This document shows, piece by piece, positions 17,488 through 25,700 of a stretch of DNA of 64,000 nucleotides; the stretch's first letter is position 1; the number at the start of each line of letters is the position of its first letter. Made by a program: the position numbers and the translations under genes. Location of the stretch: positions 434,001 through 498,000 of the forward strand of contig CP039999.1 of NCBI GenBank assembly GCA_013099195.1. The letters are read 5' to 3'. This DNA comes from Candidatus Saccharibacteria bacterium oral taxon 488 (lineage in GTDB: Bacteria > Patescibacteriota > Saccharimonadia > Saccharimonadales > Saccharimonadaceae). The notes below the pieces were generated by a model. The model worked only from the letters and a program-made list of their open reading frames with translations. It did not search any database and had not been told where the DNA came from.

Positions 17488-18426
17488 CTACACCGCAATC
17501 GGCGCCTTGATCGGTGGATGATGTTCGTAATCCTCTAGACGAATATCATCAATGGTGAAATTGTCAATGTTCTTAATGTCAGGATTCAGCCACAGTTTCG
17601 GTAGCGGCAGCGACTGGCGCGACAGTTGCTCGTCAACCTGCGCGCGGTGATTATTATAAATATGCGCGCTATTCAGCGTGTGGATGAATTCGCCGGGCTG
17701 TTTATCAGTCACCTGGGCGATCATCGACAGCAGCAGGGAGTAGCTGGCGATATTAAACGGTACGCCGAGGAACATGTCCGCCGAACGCTGGGTCAGCGCC
17801 AGATCCAGTTTATCTTTCTCGCCATTTTCATCTGGCCGCACATTAAACTGGAACATGGTATGACATGGCGGCAGACCACCAGATTGCACAATGTCGTCAA
17901 TTTCCGCCACGTTCCAGGCGCTGACGATGTTGCGCCGCGACGTCGGATTGTTCTGTATCATGTCGATGGCGTTGTGGACTTGGTCAATCGTCCCGCCCTT
18001 GCCATCGGGCCATTTGCGCCACTGCACGCCGTAGACTGGGCCCAAATTACCCCACTCCTCGGCAAACGCGTGGTCAGTCGCAATCCGCCCAATGAATTGC
18101 TTCATGCCAGCACGCCACTCCTCGCCATTGATCTCAGGGATGTGCTGACCGGTTTTTTCCAAGTAATTCTTGTATGGCCACTCGTCCCAGATGTGCACGC
18201 CGTTTTGCGCTAGATATTCAATGTTGCCAGTGCCTTTGAGAAACCACAGCAGCTCATGCGCCACACTGTTGAAATACAATTTCTTGGTAGTCATGGCCGG
18301 AAAGCCATCCGTTAGATCATACCGCGTCTGCACGCCGAACACTTCCGTGGTGCCAGTACCGGTGCGGTCGCCTTTTCTCACGCCATTGTCACGAACCTGC
18401 CGCAGAGCGTCTAAATATTGTCTCAT
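17488..18426 (-). CDS. thyA: Thymidylate synthase, ThyA type
   Basis: Converts dUMP to dTMP using methylene-tetrahydrofolate. 312 residues, the longer L. casei-like form with an insertion between residues 90 and 140. The catalytic loop [14 protein letters not shown] carries the nucleophilic Cys, and the [17 protein letters not shown] dUMP/folate motif and [14 protein letters not shown] follow. Preceded by a GAGGAGG site. Confidence 0.97.
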   Translation of the reverse strand: MRQYLDALRQVRDNGVRKGDRTGTGTTEVFGVQTRYDLTDGFPAMTTKKLYFNSVAHELLWFLKGTGNIEYLAQNGVHIWDEWPYKNYLEKTGQHIPEINGEEWRAGMKQFIGRIATDHAFAEEWGNLGPVYGVQWRKWPDGKGGTIDQVHNAIDMIQNNPTSRRNIVSAWNVAEIDDIVQSGGLPPCHTMFQFNVRPDENGEKDKLDLALTQRSADMFLGVPFNIASYSLLLSMIAQVTDKQPGEFIHTLNSAHIYNNHRAQVDEQLSRQSLPLPKLWLNPDIKNIDNFTIDDIRLEDYEHHPPIKAPIAV

Positions 18427-18449
18427 ACTTCCCTCCTCGCCTTTCCTTA

Positions 18450-18478
18450 ATTATGGCAAGATTCCACCGTAACCACAA
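18450..18478 (-). promoter_or_regulatory. thyA promoter
   Basis: TTGTGG, 17 bp, CATAAT on the minus strand, with TGC before the -10; short leader with a GAGGAGG site. Confidence 0.55.
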
Positions 18479-18553
18479 GCAAAACCAGCGGTAGTTTTCA
18501 CAACGTCACGCCATATTGAATACATTTATGAATCGCGGAGGGCTTCTTGGAGC

Positions 18554-19153
18554 CTACGATAACTTGCTCAATACCTTATCCACCAGCCCGTACTGCACGG
18601 CCTCGTCTGGGCTCATCCAGTAGTCGCGCTCCATGTCAGCCTTGACTTTGGAGAGCTTCTGGCCGGTGTTTTTGGCCATGATTTTCGCCAGCATCTCCTT
18701 CACTTCCAGCGTTTCCTTCAGGTCAATTTCCATGTCGGTTACCTTGCCGCGCGTGCCAGAAGACGGCTGGTGAATCATCACCTTGGCGTGCGGCAGGCAA
18801 AACCGCTTGCCTTTGGCGCCAGAACTAAGCAAAAATGCACCCATACTGGCCTGCAGGCCAATACCATACGTCGCCACGTCCGGCTTGATAAAATTCATGG
18901 TGTCGTAAATCGCCATGCCATCATACACGCTGCCACCCGGGCTATTGATATAGAGCGAGATGTCCGCCTCTGGATCAACGTACGCCAGGTACAGTAGCTG
19001 CGCCACCACGCTGTTGGCAGTATGCTCGTTAACCTCCTCGCCGAGGAAAATAATCCGCTCATTGAGCAACCGCGAATAAATATCAAACGCCCGCTCGCCG
19101 TCGGCTGACTTTTCGATAACGGTGGGGATGAGATACGATGTTGTTTTCTGCAT
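18554..19153 (-). CDS. clpP: ATP-dependent Clp protease proteolytic subunit
   Basis: Serine peptidase that forms the double-heptamer chamber used with ClpC or ClpX. 199 residues. The catalytic Ser is in [10 protein letters not shown], the His in HQPSSGTRG, and the Asp in [12 protein letters not shown]. The ATG at 19153 is preferred over a TTG two codons upstream, because the -10 TATAAT ends 7 nt before the ATG, which predicts a leaderless mRNA. The partner ATPase clpC is about 40 kb away in this window. Confidence 0.96.
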   Translation of the reverse strand: MQKTTSYLIPTVIEKSADGERAFDIYSRLLNERIIFLGEEVNEHTANSVVAQLLYLAYVDPEADISLYINSPGGSVYDGMAIYDTMNFIKPDVATYGIGLQASMGAFLLSSGAKGKRFCLPHAKVMIHQPSSGTRGKVTDMEIDLKETLEVKEMLAKIMAKNTGQKLSKVKADMERDYWMSPDEAVQYGLVDKVLSKLS

Positions 19154-19160
19154 ACACAAT

Positions 19161-19189
19161 ATTATATAAGCCTAGCTTGCTACTGTAAA
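19161..19189 (-). promoter_or_regulatory. clpP promoter, leaderless arrangement
   Basis: TTTACA, 17 bp, TATAAT on the minus strand. The hexamer ends 7 nt before the clpP ATG and there is no Shine-Dalgarno site. Confidence 0.75.
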
Positions 19190-19204
19190 GGATCGCCCGC
19201 TACT

Positions 19205-20583
19205 CTATACATTGAGACTTTTTATCAACCGCTCTTGCCCCGCACGTATTAGCTCCTGAGCCTCCTCTGTATGGAGCGGCACTAAGCGGACGTAGACCTG
19301 GCCCGATTGCTGTCCAGCGGCGACCAATATACCGAGCTGTTCATCAATATACGCAACGTGTTCAAAGCTATTCTCGCCATATTTAATACTCTCATCCCAT
19401 ATACTTGGATTTAATATGGCGCTATCACGCCCTCCTGACCATGTCGCAAAGACACCCATCCGGTCAATAGGGTTACTCCACTGCTTTGAGCGGACTATTG
19501 GGCCAATGAAAAGTGTATCTGCATTCGGAGCTATTTGGCGTAGTATATGATCCTCTGGGATGTCTATAGTAATACCGGCTCGGTCAGGCCCGCCGTAGCT
19601 AATGGGTATCTGGCCTGTGCCCATCGACGGCATTGTGATATGGCGAATTGACAGCGTTGGATCGAGAAAGGCAAGCTCAGGGGAAGAGAACATTGGTATC
19701 GTTGGATCTACCATGGAATCAAATAATGCACTATTTCCCATGACGCTATATCGTGAAGCATAGGGATTTGGTTTTCCACTGTCATCCTTCTCCAGACCAT
19801 ACCCCGCGGCGATAATGTCCTGAATAGGAGCAACATGGGGACTATGGCGCCAATCTTTTACCTCCTTATCACCATCTTGCCTTACCCACGACTGCAGGGC
19901 CCAGGCATGACCAAGACCGCGCTTGACACCCTCTGGAGCAAGCATATGTCCTAATTCGTGTGCAATCGTACCAATGGACACGCCACCCACGTCGCGCACA
20001 AATGCAACTGGAGGATATTTATCGTCGTACACGGTTAGACCAGCGTAGTAGTCCTTTTCTGTATCAGCAGAATCGACGATAACCAGTGCCATATCACTTT
20101 CTTCACGAGCATGAGCCTGGCCAATCAGTTGAAGCAGACGCTGACTATAGGCAGGTTGTTTACCATCCTCAGTTATTCGTGTTGTATCAGGCGAGTGACC
20201 ATCCCGGGTGAACCGCACATTAAGGTATAGATGGCTAGTCGTTAGCGCGATACGCCCAAGAGCATCTCGTACCCCAGAACTAATTTTTTCAATGCCTTGA
20301 TGCGGCTCGGCGTTTTCTGGCAATAATTGCACAACGACAACACTTAGCGAGCCCAGCGGCGGAGCTTTTCGCTCGTTATTGCGCTGTATCGGTATATTTT
20401 GACTTTGTTCTGATCCTAGATTTTTTATAGCCTCACCGATAAGAGTTCCAGCGCCCAAGCATCCAGCACCAAGTGCCATACCTCCCAAAAACTGCGACGG
20501 CTAACCTTCTTGCCGCTCCCGTCTGTCTCTTGGAAATGCCCAGACTCCAACTCTGGACGCTCAGACTTTGAGGATTCACACAT
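19205..20583 (-). pseudogene. Tat-signal zinc metallopeptidase interrupted by a one-base deletion
   Basis: The longest intact frame (20488 to 19205) starts at a TTG inside a signal sequence and carries HELGH near residue 208 of the full chain, a zinc-peptidase motif followed by a large unassigned domain. Upstream, from the ATG at 20583 in another frame, lies a 31-codon N-terminus ending KKVSRRS. Adding one T to the T5 tract (plus-strand A run 20487-20491) joins the frames into SRRSFLGGMALGAG, a textbook twin-arginine signal. The corrected protein has 459 residues. A perfect promoter precedes the upstream ATG. Either a recent frameshift, phase variation, or a sequencing error. Confidence 0.8.
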
Positions 20584-20591
20584 ATTTTGCC

Positions 20592-20620
20592 ATTATACCA
20601 GCTAATTGTAGGTTTGTCAA
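20592..20620 (-). promoter_or_regulatory. Perfect promoter of the Tat metallopeptidase gene
   Basis: TTGACA, 17 bp, TATAAT on the minus strand with TGG before the -10. The hexamer ends 8 nt before the ATG at 20583. It supports that ATG as the true start. Confidence 0.85.
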
Positions 20621-20652
20621 TAAAACAGGGGCGGCCCTTTTGCCATCCCCTG
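20621..20652 (-). terminator. Intrinsic terminator of tig
   Basis: CAGGGG pairs with CCCCTG, followed by TTTTATT on the minus strand. Its T tract runs directly into the -35 of the next promoter. Confidence 0.7.
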
Positions 20653-20681
20653 CTTCAGATTATTTTATTGCTATGTCGTCG

Positions 20682-21968
20682 CTATTTACTATTCAGCTCA
20701 ACCAGCTTGTCGATCGTCTTGTCGGTGATCATCCGATTGGCGATGTCACGGTGGACGTTTGGATCATCGAACCGCGCGGCCAGCTTGGCGTCCTTACCGT
20801 ATTGCTGCTTGAAGGTGGAAATTTGCGCATCGAGCTCCTCGCGGCTAACCTCTACGCCCAGCTCCTTCGATAGCTCAGCCAAGACCAGGCCAGCCTTGAC
20901 CCGTTTTTCGGCCGCCGGGCGAGCCTCTTTTTTCTGCCAGTCGGCTTTATCCTTGAAGCCTTGCGTCTTTAGATACGAGTCCATTGTCAGGCCGCGATAT
21001 GACAAATTCTGCATCAGATCTTGTTCAATTGACCGCATCTGATCGTCGATCAATAGCTCTGGCAGCGCCACCTTGGAGCTATCCGCCAATTCCGCCACCA
21101 GCTCATCCTTGAGCTTCTCCTTGGCCTCGCGCTCTTTTTGCGCAGTAATCTCGCGCTTGATGTCCGCCTTGAGCTCTTTGATGTCGGTGAACGGGCCGCA
21201 TTTGGCGGCAAATTCATCATTAAGTTCCGGTAACTTCAGCTCATTTACTTTGTGCAGCGTCACACTAAACACTACCTTGGCACCGGCCAGATTTTCAGCA
21301 TGGTAATCCTTCGGAAATTCGAGATCAAGCTCAAATGTCTCGCCGGCCTTGTGACCAACCACGCCCTCTTCAAAACCGGGGATAAACTGACCACCGCCCA
21401 GCTTCAGGGCAAAGTCCTTGGCCGAACCGCCGTCAAACGCCACGCCGTCTTTCTTGCCGACAAAGTCGATGATCGCCTCATCACCTTCTTGAGCCGCACG
21501 CTTGACCTCGGCTTTATCGACAAAATTCTGCTGCATTCGCTCGATGATTTCGTCGACGTCCTTGGCATCAACCTTGACGGCCTGAGGCTTAGCCTTGAGC
21601 TTTTTGTAATCACCTAATTTGACCGGCGGCACAACGGTCGCCTCGGCGGTGAACTCGACTTCTTGATTGGGGACAAATTTCTTGACCTCAACGCTCGGCC
21701 GCTCTAGCGCCTGCAGCTTCTCGTTCATAAAGGCCTCGGCGACCGCCTTGGACAGCGCGTTGTCTAGCACCTGCTCCTGGAGCACCATTGGATTGACGTG
21801 CTTAGCAGCCACGCTGACCGGTACTTTACCCTTACGAAATCCCGGCACCTTGAGGTCGCGCGCCATCTTGGTCAGCGCCACCTGTTCAGCCGCATTCAGC
21901 TCGTCCGCTCCCAGCGTAATCGTCAAACAAACCTTGGTATCTGATAGTTTCTTTACAGTCGTCTTCAT
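20682..21968 (-). CDS. tig: Trigger factor
   Basis: Ribosome-associated chaperone and peptidyl-prolyl isomerase that binds L23 at the tunnel exit. 428 residues. N-terminal ribosome-binding domain with PGFRKGKVPVSV (the GFRxGxxP signature, near residue 43); FKBP-like domain at about 160-245 (EGDEAIIDFVGKKDGV, FIPGFEEGVVGHKAGE); C-terminal helical arms. The -10 TATAAT ends 8 nt before the ATG, with only a weak AGGTAG in between, so it is probably leaderless. Confidence 0.95.
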   Translation of the reverse strand: MKTTVKKLSDTKVCLTITLGADELNAAEQVALTKMARDLKVPGFRKGKVPVSVAAKHVNPMVLQEQVLDNALSKAVAEAFMNEKLQALERPSVEVKKFVPNQEVEFTAEATVVPPVKLGDYKKLKAKPQAVKVDAKDVDEIIERMQQNFVDKAEVKRAAQEGDEAIIDFVGKKDGVAFDGGSAKDFALKLGGGQFIPGFEEGVVGHKAGETFELDLEFPKDYHAENLAGAKVVFSVTLHKVNELKLPELNDEFAAKCGPFTDIKELKADIKREITAQKEREAKEKLKDELVAELADSSKVALPELLIDDQMRSIEQDLMQNLSYRGLTMDSYLKTQGFKDKADWQKKEARPAAEKRVKAGLVLAELSKELGVEVSREELDAQISTFKQQYGKDAKLAARFDDPNVHRDIANRMITDKTIDKLVELNSK

Positions 21969-21976
21969 GACTACCT

Positions 21977-22005
21977 ATTATAACAGGGGTAACGCTAAAT
22001 CTCAA
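21977..22005 (-). promoter_or_regulatory. tig promoter
   Basis: TTGAGA, 17 bp, TATAAT on the minus strand. It overlaps the end of hisS, so tig has its own promoter although it follows hisS closely. Confidence 0.7.
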
Positions 22006-23332
22006 ACGCCGCGTCGTCATCACCGTCGTAGCGCCGATCCTTAACTACACTGATCATGCGCTCGAGGCTGACTTTTTGCTCGGTTGACTCGATGAGATTC
22101 TTGATCGTATAAACGCCCGAAGCGACTTCTTCCTCACCAATAAACGCTACGAATGGAATATTCTTTTTCAGTGCGGTTTTCAGCTGCCTGTCTAGCTTAC
22201 GCCCGCTGAAATCTAACTCGGCCCGCACTCCCTCACTGCGCAGTGATCGCGCCAACGCATCAGCCCCCTCCAGTAGCGCCGGATCCACCGCGATGATATA
22301 CACATCAGTGTGCGTCGTTAATTTTGGCAGCAACTCGTGCACCTCGAGAAACTGCTGCATGGTCGTCGCACCGAGCCCCACGCCGACCGTGGCGACCGGC
22401 TCGACACCGAACAGCCCAACCAGCCCATCATAACGCCCGCCGCCAAACAGCGCTCGATTATTTTCCGGCGAATTGTCGAAAAACTCAAACACCGTGCCAG
22501 TATAATAATCCAGCCCGCGCATCAGCGTCACGTCGAACATCGCATTGCCGATGCCCTTCTGACACAGCAAGGTCATCACCTGGCGAAGCTGCTGGACACT
22601 CGGACTATCGGCTAGCTCCTCCGGCAGATCGTCGACGCTGCGCATACTAATTAGCTGCGCCAACTTTGGCAGGCCCGCCTTGGCCTCTTCTGAGCCAAAA
22701 ATCTCGATGGCTTGCTCGCGGAAAGCTTCCGGCGAAATCTTATTCTTTCGATCAAGTAGCCGCGTCATCATCTGGGCGCCGATCACATCGAGACCGAGAA
22801 ACCCGCTCATCAACTGATTGATCAGCTGGCGATTATTCACCCGCACCGTAAACATGTCTTCGCGCGCACCAAAGTTCATGATGCTGCGGTAGCCAAACTC
22901 GATGATCTCCGCGTCCGCCCACGGCCCTTCCGCACCAAACAGGTCGGCGTTCAGCTGCCAAAACTCGCGCTCCCGTCCGCGCTGCGGCCGTTCGTAGCGC
23001 ATGAAATTAGCGATAGAATAGAGCCGGGCCGGCATGGCCAGTTCCTGGCGCCGACCGGCCACTATGCGGGAAATCGACGGCGTCATCTCTGGGCGAATTG
23101 CCACCTGACGACCACCACGATCGGTAAATAGATACGTCTGCTCGCCCGCTAATTCCTGCCCCGACTTGGCGGTGTAAATATCCAGCGGCTCGAGCAAGGG
23201 TGCACCGTACTCCTCATACCCAAAACTCTGCGCCGTGGCGTGCCACACCTTGAAAATATAATTCTGCAGGCGCTTGTCCTCCGGGAAATAATCGCGCGCG
23301 CCCTTATAACTCTGGGTCGATAAATTGCTCAT
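21995..23332 (-). CDS. hisS: Histidyl-tRNA synthetase
   Basis: Class II aminoacyl-tRNA synthetase. 445 residues from MSNLSTQSYKGARDYFPEDK. Motif 2 region EMTPSISRIVA then FMRYERPQRGREREFWQLNADLFG; histidine-specific loop VTLMRGLDYYTGTVFEF; motif 3 GGRYDGLVGLFG; C-terminal anticodon-binding domain from about residue 340. The start at 23332 is chosen over an in-frame one at 23377 because the promoter -10 lies between them. Confidence 0.96.
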   Translation of the reverse strand: MSNLSTQSYKGARDYFPEDKRLQNYIFKVWHATAQSFGYEEYGAPLLEPLDIYTAKSGQELAGEQTYLFTDRGGRQVAIRPEMTPSISRIVAGRRQELAMPARLYSIANFMRYERPQRGREREFWQLNADLFGAEGPWADAEIIEFGYRSIMNFGAREDMFTVRVNNRQLINQLMSGFLGLDVIGAQMMTRLLDRKNKISPEAFREQAIEIFGSEEAKAGLPKLAQLISMRSVDDLPEELADSPSVQQLRQVMTLLCQKGIGNAMFDVTLMRGLDYYTGTVFEFFDNSPENNRALFGGGRYDGLVGLFGVEPVATVGVGLGATTMQQFLEVHELLPKLTTHTDVYIIAVDPALLEGADALARSLRSEGVRAELDFSGRKLDRQLKTALKKNIPFVAFIGEEEVASGVYTIKNLIESTEQKVSLERMISVVKDRRYDGDDDAAFEI

Positions 23333-23342
23333 GGTTGCTTTT

Positions 23343-23371
23343 ATTGTGGCATAGTGGGGCGAATTTTTCAA
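23343..23371 (-). promoter_or_regulatory. hisS promoter
   Basis: TTGAAA, 17 bp, CACAAT on the minus strand with TGC before the -10. The hexamer ends 10 nt before the hisS ATG, with no Shine-Dalgarno. Confidence 0.6.
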
Positions 23372-23395
23372 TAACACCCGGGGCAGCGTCGGATA

Positions 23396-23923
23396 TCAAC
23401 CGAGCACATGCTGCTGCAACCAGCAATACATCGCCACAGTCGCTGCCGCGCCGACGTTGATGGAGCGGGTTGAGCCAAATTGCTCAATGGCAACCATCTT
23501 GTCCGCCGCCTGCGCCATCTCCTCGGAAATGCCCGGCCCTTCCTGGCCAAACACCAGCACCACGCGCTTCGGCAAGGTCGTCTCCGACATATTGATACTG
23601 CCCGGGATATTATCAATCGCGATGATTATCCTGCCTTCAGACCGCATTAACTCAACAAACTCCGCTGTCGAACCAACATAATGCACGTGCAAATATTTAT
23701 CCGTCATCATGGCGCCGCGCTTGTTCCACTGCCGCCGCCCGATGACATAAATCTGCCGCACGCCAAACGCATTGGCACTCCTGACGATCGTCCCCATATT
23801 AAAATCCCGCTCGGTGTTCTCCAGAGCAATCACCAAGCCATGATCCTTGGCGTCCAGCTCTTTTATAATCTCCGCCTCGCTCTGACCTTTGAATTTGTCA
23901 ATCACATTTCGCGTATCTTGCAT
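23396..23923 (-). CDS. SpoU/TrmH family RNA 2'-O-methyltransferase
   Basis: 175 residues of the SPOUT fold, SAM-dependent ribose methylation of rRNA or tRNA. Motif 1: ALENTERDFNMGTIVRSANAFG; motif 2: VVLVFGQEGPGISEE; motif 3: GSTRSINVGAAATVAMYCW. It lacks the N-terminal substrate-binding extension of RlmB, so it resembles small TrmH/TrmL-like members; the target site cannot be named. It lies just upstream of hisS in the same orientation, and its own -10 ends 7 nt before the ATG. Confidence 0.88.
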   Translation of the reverse strand: MQDTRNVIDKFKGQSEAEIIKELDAKDHGLVIALENTERDFNMGTIVRSANAFGVRQIYVIGRRQWNKRGAMMTDKYLHVHYVGSTAEFVELMRSEGRIIIAIDNIPGSINMSETTLPKRVVLVFGQEGPGISEEMAQAADKMVAIEQFGSTRSINVGAAATVAMYCWLQQHVLG

Positions 23924-23930
23924 CTCTGTT

Positions 23931-23960
23931 ATTGTAGCAAACGCCAGGCAAAAGAGACAA
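23931..23960 (-). promoter_or_regulatory. Promoter of the SpoU methyltransferase gene, leaderless
   Basis: TTGTCT, 18 bp, TACAAT on the minus strand with TGC before the -10, ending 7 nt before the ATG. Confidence 0.6.
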
Positions 23961-24006
23961 AAATCTTATCATCATGAGGAATGCGGTTCACACTCAAGCT
24001 TCCACA

Positions 24007-24285
24007 TTATCTCACAACAAACGACACCTCGATCACATCGCCGATGGTGATCTGCTCTTTCTGGCGGACTTTCGCGGGTAGCGCCAGAAACTGCGAGCCG
24101 TCACCCATTGGCAGTAGCGAGGTATGCCATGATGAGCTGCCAACCGTCGCCTTCACCGCCACTAAACCCCTCACTGCGAGTGGCTTGAGTTCGTCAGTGA
24201 ATTCTTGAGGCACAGCAACATAATGCCAGCCACCAGCTTGTGGAAACAAGCACACTTCGGCTGTAAATACATATGGTTTTGCCAT
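24007..24285 (-). CDS. DUF1905 domain protein
   Basis: 92 residues. It matches the DUF1905 pattern: FTAEVCLFPQAGGWHYVAVP, a central RGLVAVKATVGSSSWHTSLLP, then GSQFLALPAKVRQKEQITIGD. A small beta-barrel of unknown function, often found fused or next to other small stress-type proteins. Its ATG is 2 nt after the stop of the VOC gene, so the two form an operon. Confidence 0.8.
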   Translation of the reverse strand: MAKPYVFTAEVCLFPQAGGWHYVAVPQEFTDELKPLAVRGLVAVKATVGSSSWHTSLLPMGDGSQFLALPAKVRQKEQITIGDVIEVSFVVR

Positions 24286-24287
24286 TG

Positions 24288-24662
24288 CTATTTTGCCTGC
24301 TCCACTATGTCAACTGTCACACCAGCAGGGTCAGTCACCATAAAATGAGTCTGTCCCCATTCTTCGGTGGTCAGCGGATGGTATATCTCAGCCGAGGTTT
24401 TTTGCACACGCTCGTATTCACTCTCTGCATCATCGACTTCAAAGCTATAAATAATACCCTTACCGTCAAACTCAGCATGTAGTTGAGCAGGCTGATTGTC
24501 GAGTCCTGGCTTCATAAAAGCTAATTCTACACCGCTCGGTTGGTGCAAAAGCTGTATATACCAGTCTGCCTCAAACACCACGCTAAAGCCAAATATGCCT
24601 ACATAGAATTCCTTACATTCATTCAATTTGGCCGTGATGGTAATTGGATACATTGCTTTCAT
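24288..24662 (-). CDS. VOC (glyoxalase/bleomycin-resistance) family protein
   Basis: 124 residues with two beta-alpha-beta-beta-beta modules. Visible: LNECKEFYVGIFGFSVVFEADWYIQLL, VELAFMKPG, then IIYSFEVDDAESEYERVQ and GQTHFMVTDPAGVTVDIVE, the classic C-terminal VOC strand with the Glu metal ligand. The substrate cannot be assigned. AAGGAG lies 6 nt before the ATG. A TATAAT at 24694-24699 on the minus strand is the likely -10. Confidence 0.85.
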   Translation of the reverse strand: MKAMYPITITAKLNECKEFYVGIFGFSVVFEADWYIQLLHQPSGVELAFMKPGLDNQPAQLHAEFDGKGIIYSFEVDDAESEYERVQKTSAEIYHPLTTEEWGQTHFMVTDPAGVTVDIVEQAK

Positions 24663-24729
24663 GTTATCTCCTTATTATAGATTTACCACTTAAATTATAC
24701 CCTGGTGAAAGTTTAATGTATTGTAAAAA

Positions 24730-25470
24730 TCAGACATCAAATGTTCCTGCGTAGCTTTTCGGTGTATAGCCAGTAATTCTCCGAAACGAGCGGATAAAGT
24801 GCGATTGGTCGGTATATATTGTGAGATAATGCTGGTTGAATGATTGTTGTAATCGAACAACTTTAAGAAAATCGTGCGGAGAAAAACCTATCATTTGCTT
24901 AAAAATACGCTGAAGCTGCCGAGGCGATAGATTTACTACATGCGCCATATCCGCTACGGTATGTATAGTATCTAACTGATCAAGAATCATCGTAATATAT
25001 TTGTTTGGTGCTATCACATTTTCAGCAGTTAGATTCTTAGTAAATTGCACCAGCACCTTTTGTTGGGCGAAAGATGACCGCCCACATAGACGGTCATAAA
25101 CTTCAGCTATCTGCTGAGTTCCTATCTGTGACACATCAACGTGGCCGCCCACGACATTTGCTATATCGTCCCGCCACACACCCGGCAACAGCCGTATGCC
25201 GACATAACGGAATGATTTACCGAGATTTAACGTAGTAGATGTGGTATATGGTGTCATAATCGTCGCTATCCGACGAGATGATAAGTCAAACACGATATCC
25301 ACACAAGCATCGGGCAGCACATGGTAATGAAAATCGCTCGGTAGCAACATATCAGTCTGTAGCCACCAAAAACAATGCACTAATTCCGCTAACGTGTCTG
25401 GCGGTGCTGCCTCGGTATATCGTACCGAATGCACCACTTTTTCTATCCCATTCTGAGTGGGTATATACAT
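24730..25470 (-). CDS. AraC-family transcriptional regulator
   Basis: 246 residues from MYIPTQNGIEKVV. The N-terminal part (VHCFWWLQTD, HYHVLPDACVDIVFDL) resembles the DUF6597 sensor domain; the C-terminal 100 residues are an AraC double helix-turn-helix, with TVADMAHVVNLSPRQLQRIFKQMIGFSPHDFLK and a TDQSHFIRSFRRITGYTPKSY second motif. The start at 25470 is chosen because TATAAT ends 6 nt upstream; an in-frame ATG-led extension to 25551 would cross that promoter. The likely targets are the adjacent VOC/DUF1905 pair, by proximity only. Confidence 0.87.
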   Translation of the reverse strand: MYIPTQNGIEKVVHSVRYTEAAPPDTLAELVHCFWWLQTDMLLPSDFHYHVLPDACVDIVFDLSSRRIATIMTPYTTSTTLNLGKSFRYVGIRLLPGVWRDDIANVVGGHVDVSQIGTQQIAEVYDRLCGRSSFAQQKVLVQFTKNLTAENVIAPNKYITMILDQLDTIHTVADMAHVVNLSPRQLQRIFKQMIGFSPHDFLKVVRLQQSFNQHYLTIYTDQSHFIRSFRRITGYTPKSYAGTFDV

Positions 25471-25476
25471 AATCGT

Positions 25477-25482
25477 ATTATA
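25477..25482 (-). promoter_or_regulatory. araC-type gene -10 element, leaderless
   Basis: TATAAT on the minus strand ending 6 nt before the ATG at 25470. No good -35. Confidence 0.5.
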
Positions 25483-25507
25483 CCCAAAATAAACCATAAG
25501 CTCTAGG

Positions 25508-25531
25508 CAAAAAACCGCCCAAATGAGCGGT
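25508..25531 (-). terminator. Intrinsic terminator of tRNA-Leu(CAG)
   Basis: ACCGC pairs with GCGGT, with a partly paired inner region, followed by TTTTTTG on the minus strand. Confidence 0.7.
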
Positions 25532-25553
25532 AATTTTCGTAACTCTGCCACCT

Positions 25554-25640
25554 TGGTGCGGATGAAAGGACTTGAACCTTCACGTACTTGCGTACACTAG
25601 CACCTGAAGCTAGCGCGTCTACCAATTCCGCCACATCCGC
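25554..25640 (-). tRNA. tRNA-Leu (CAG)
   Basis: 87 nt including an encoded CCA. Acceptor GCGGATG pairs with CATCCGC; D arm contains AATTGGTAGAC; the anticodon loop TTCAGGT gives CAG; a class II long variable arm follows; T loop TTCAAGT. G18G19 and C56 are normal. Confidence 0.95.
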
Positions 25641-25653
25641 GTGACTACCGAGT

Positions 25654-25682
25654 ATTATACACGACCGGCCGCTCCTCCGCAA
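25654..25682 (-). promoter_or_regulatory. tRNA-Leu(CAG) promoter
   Basis: TTGCGG, 17 bp, TATAAT on the minus strand, about 14 nt before the mature tRNA. Confidence 0.7.
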
Positions 25683-25700
25683 GGAGTTTGCCTAGCCGTT

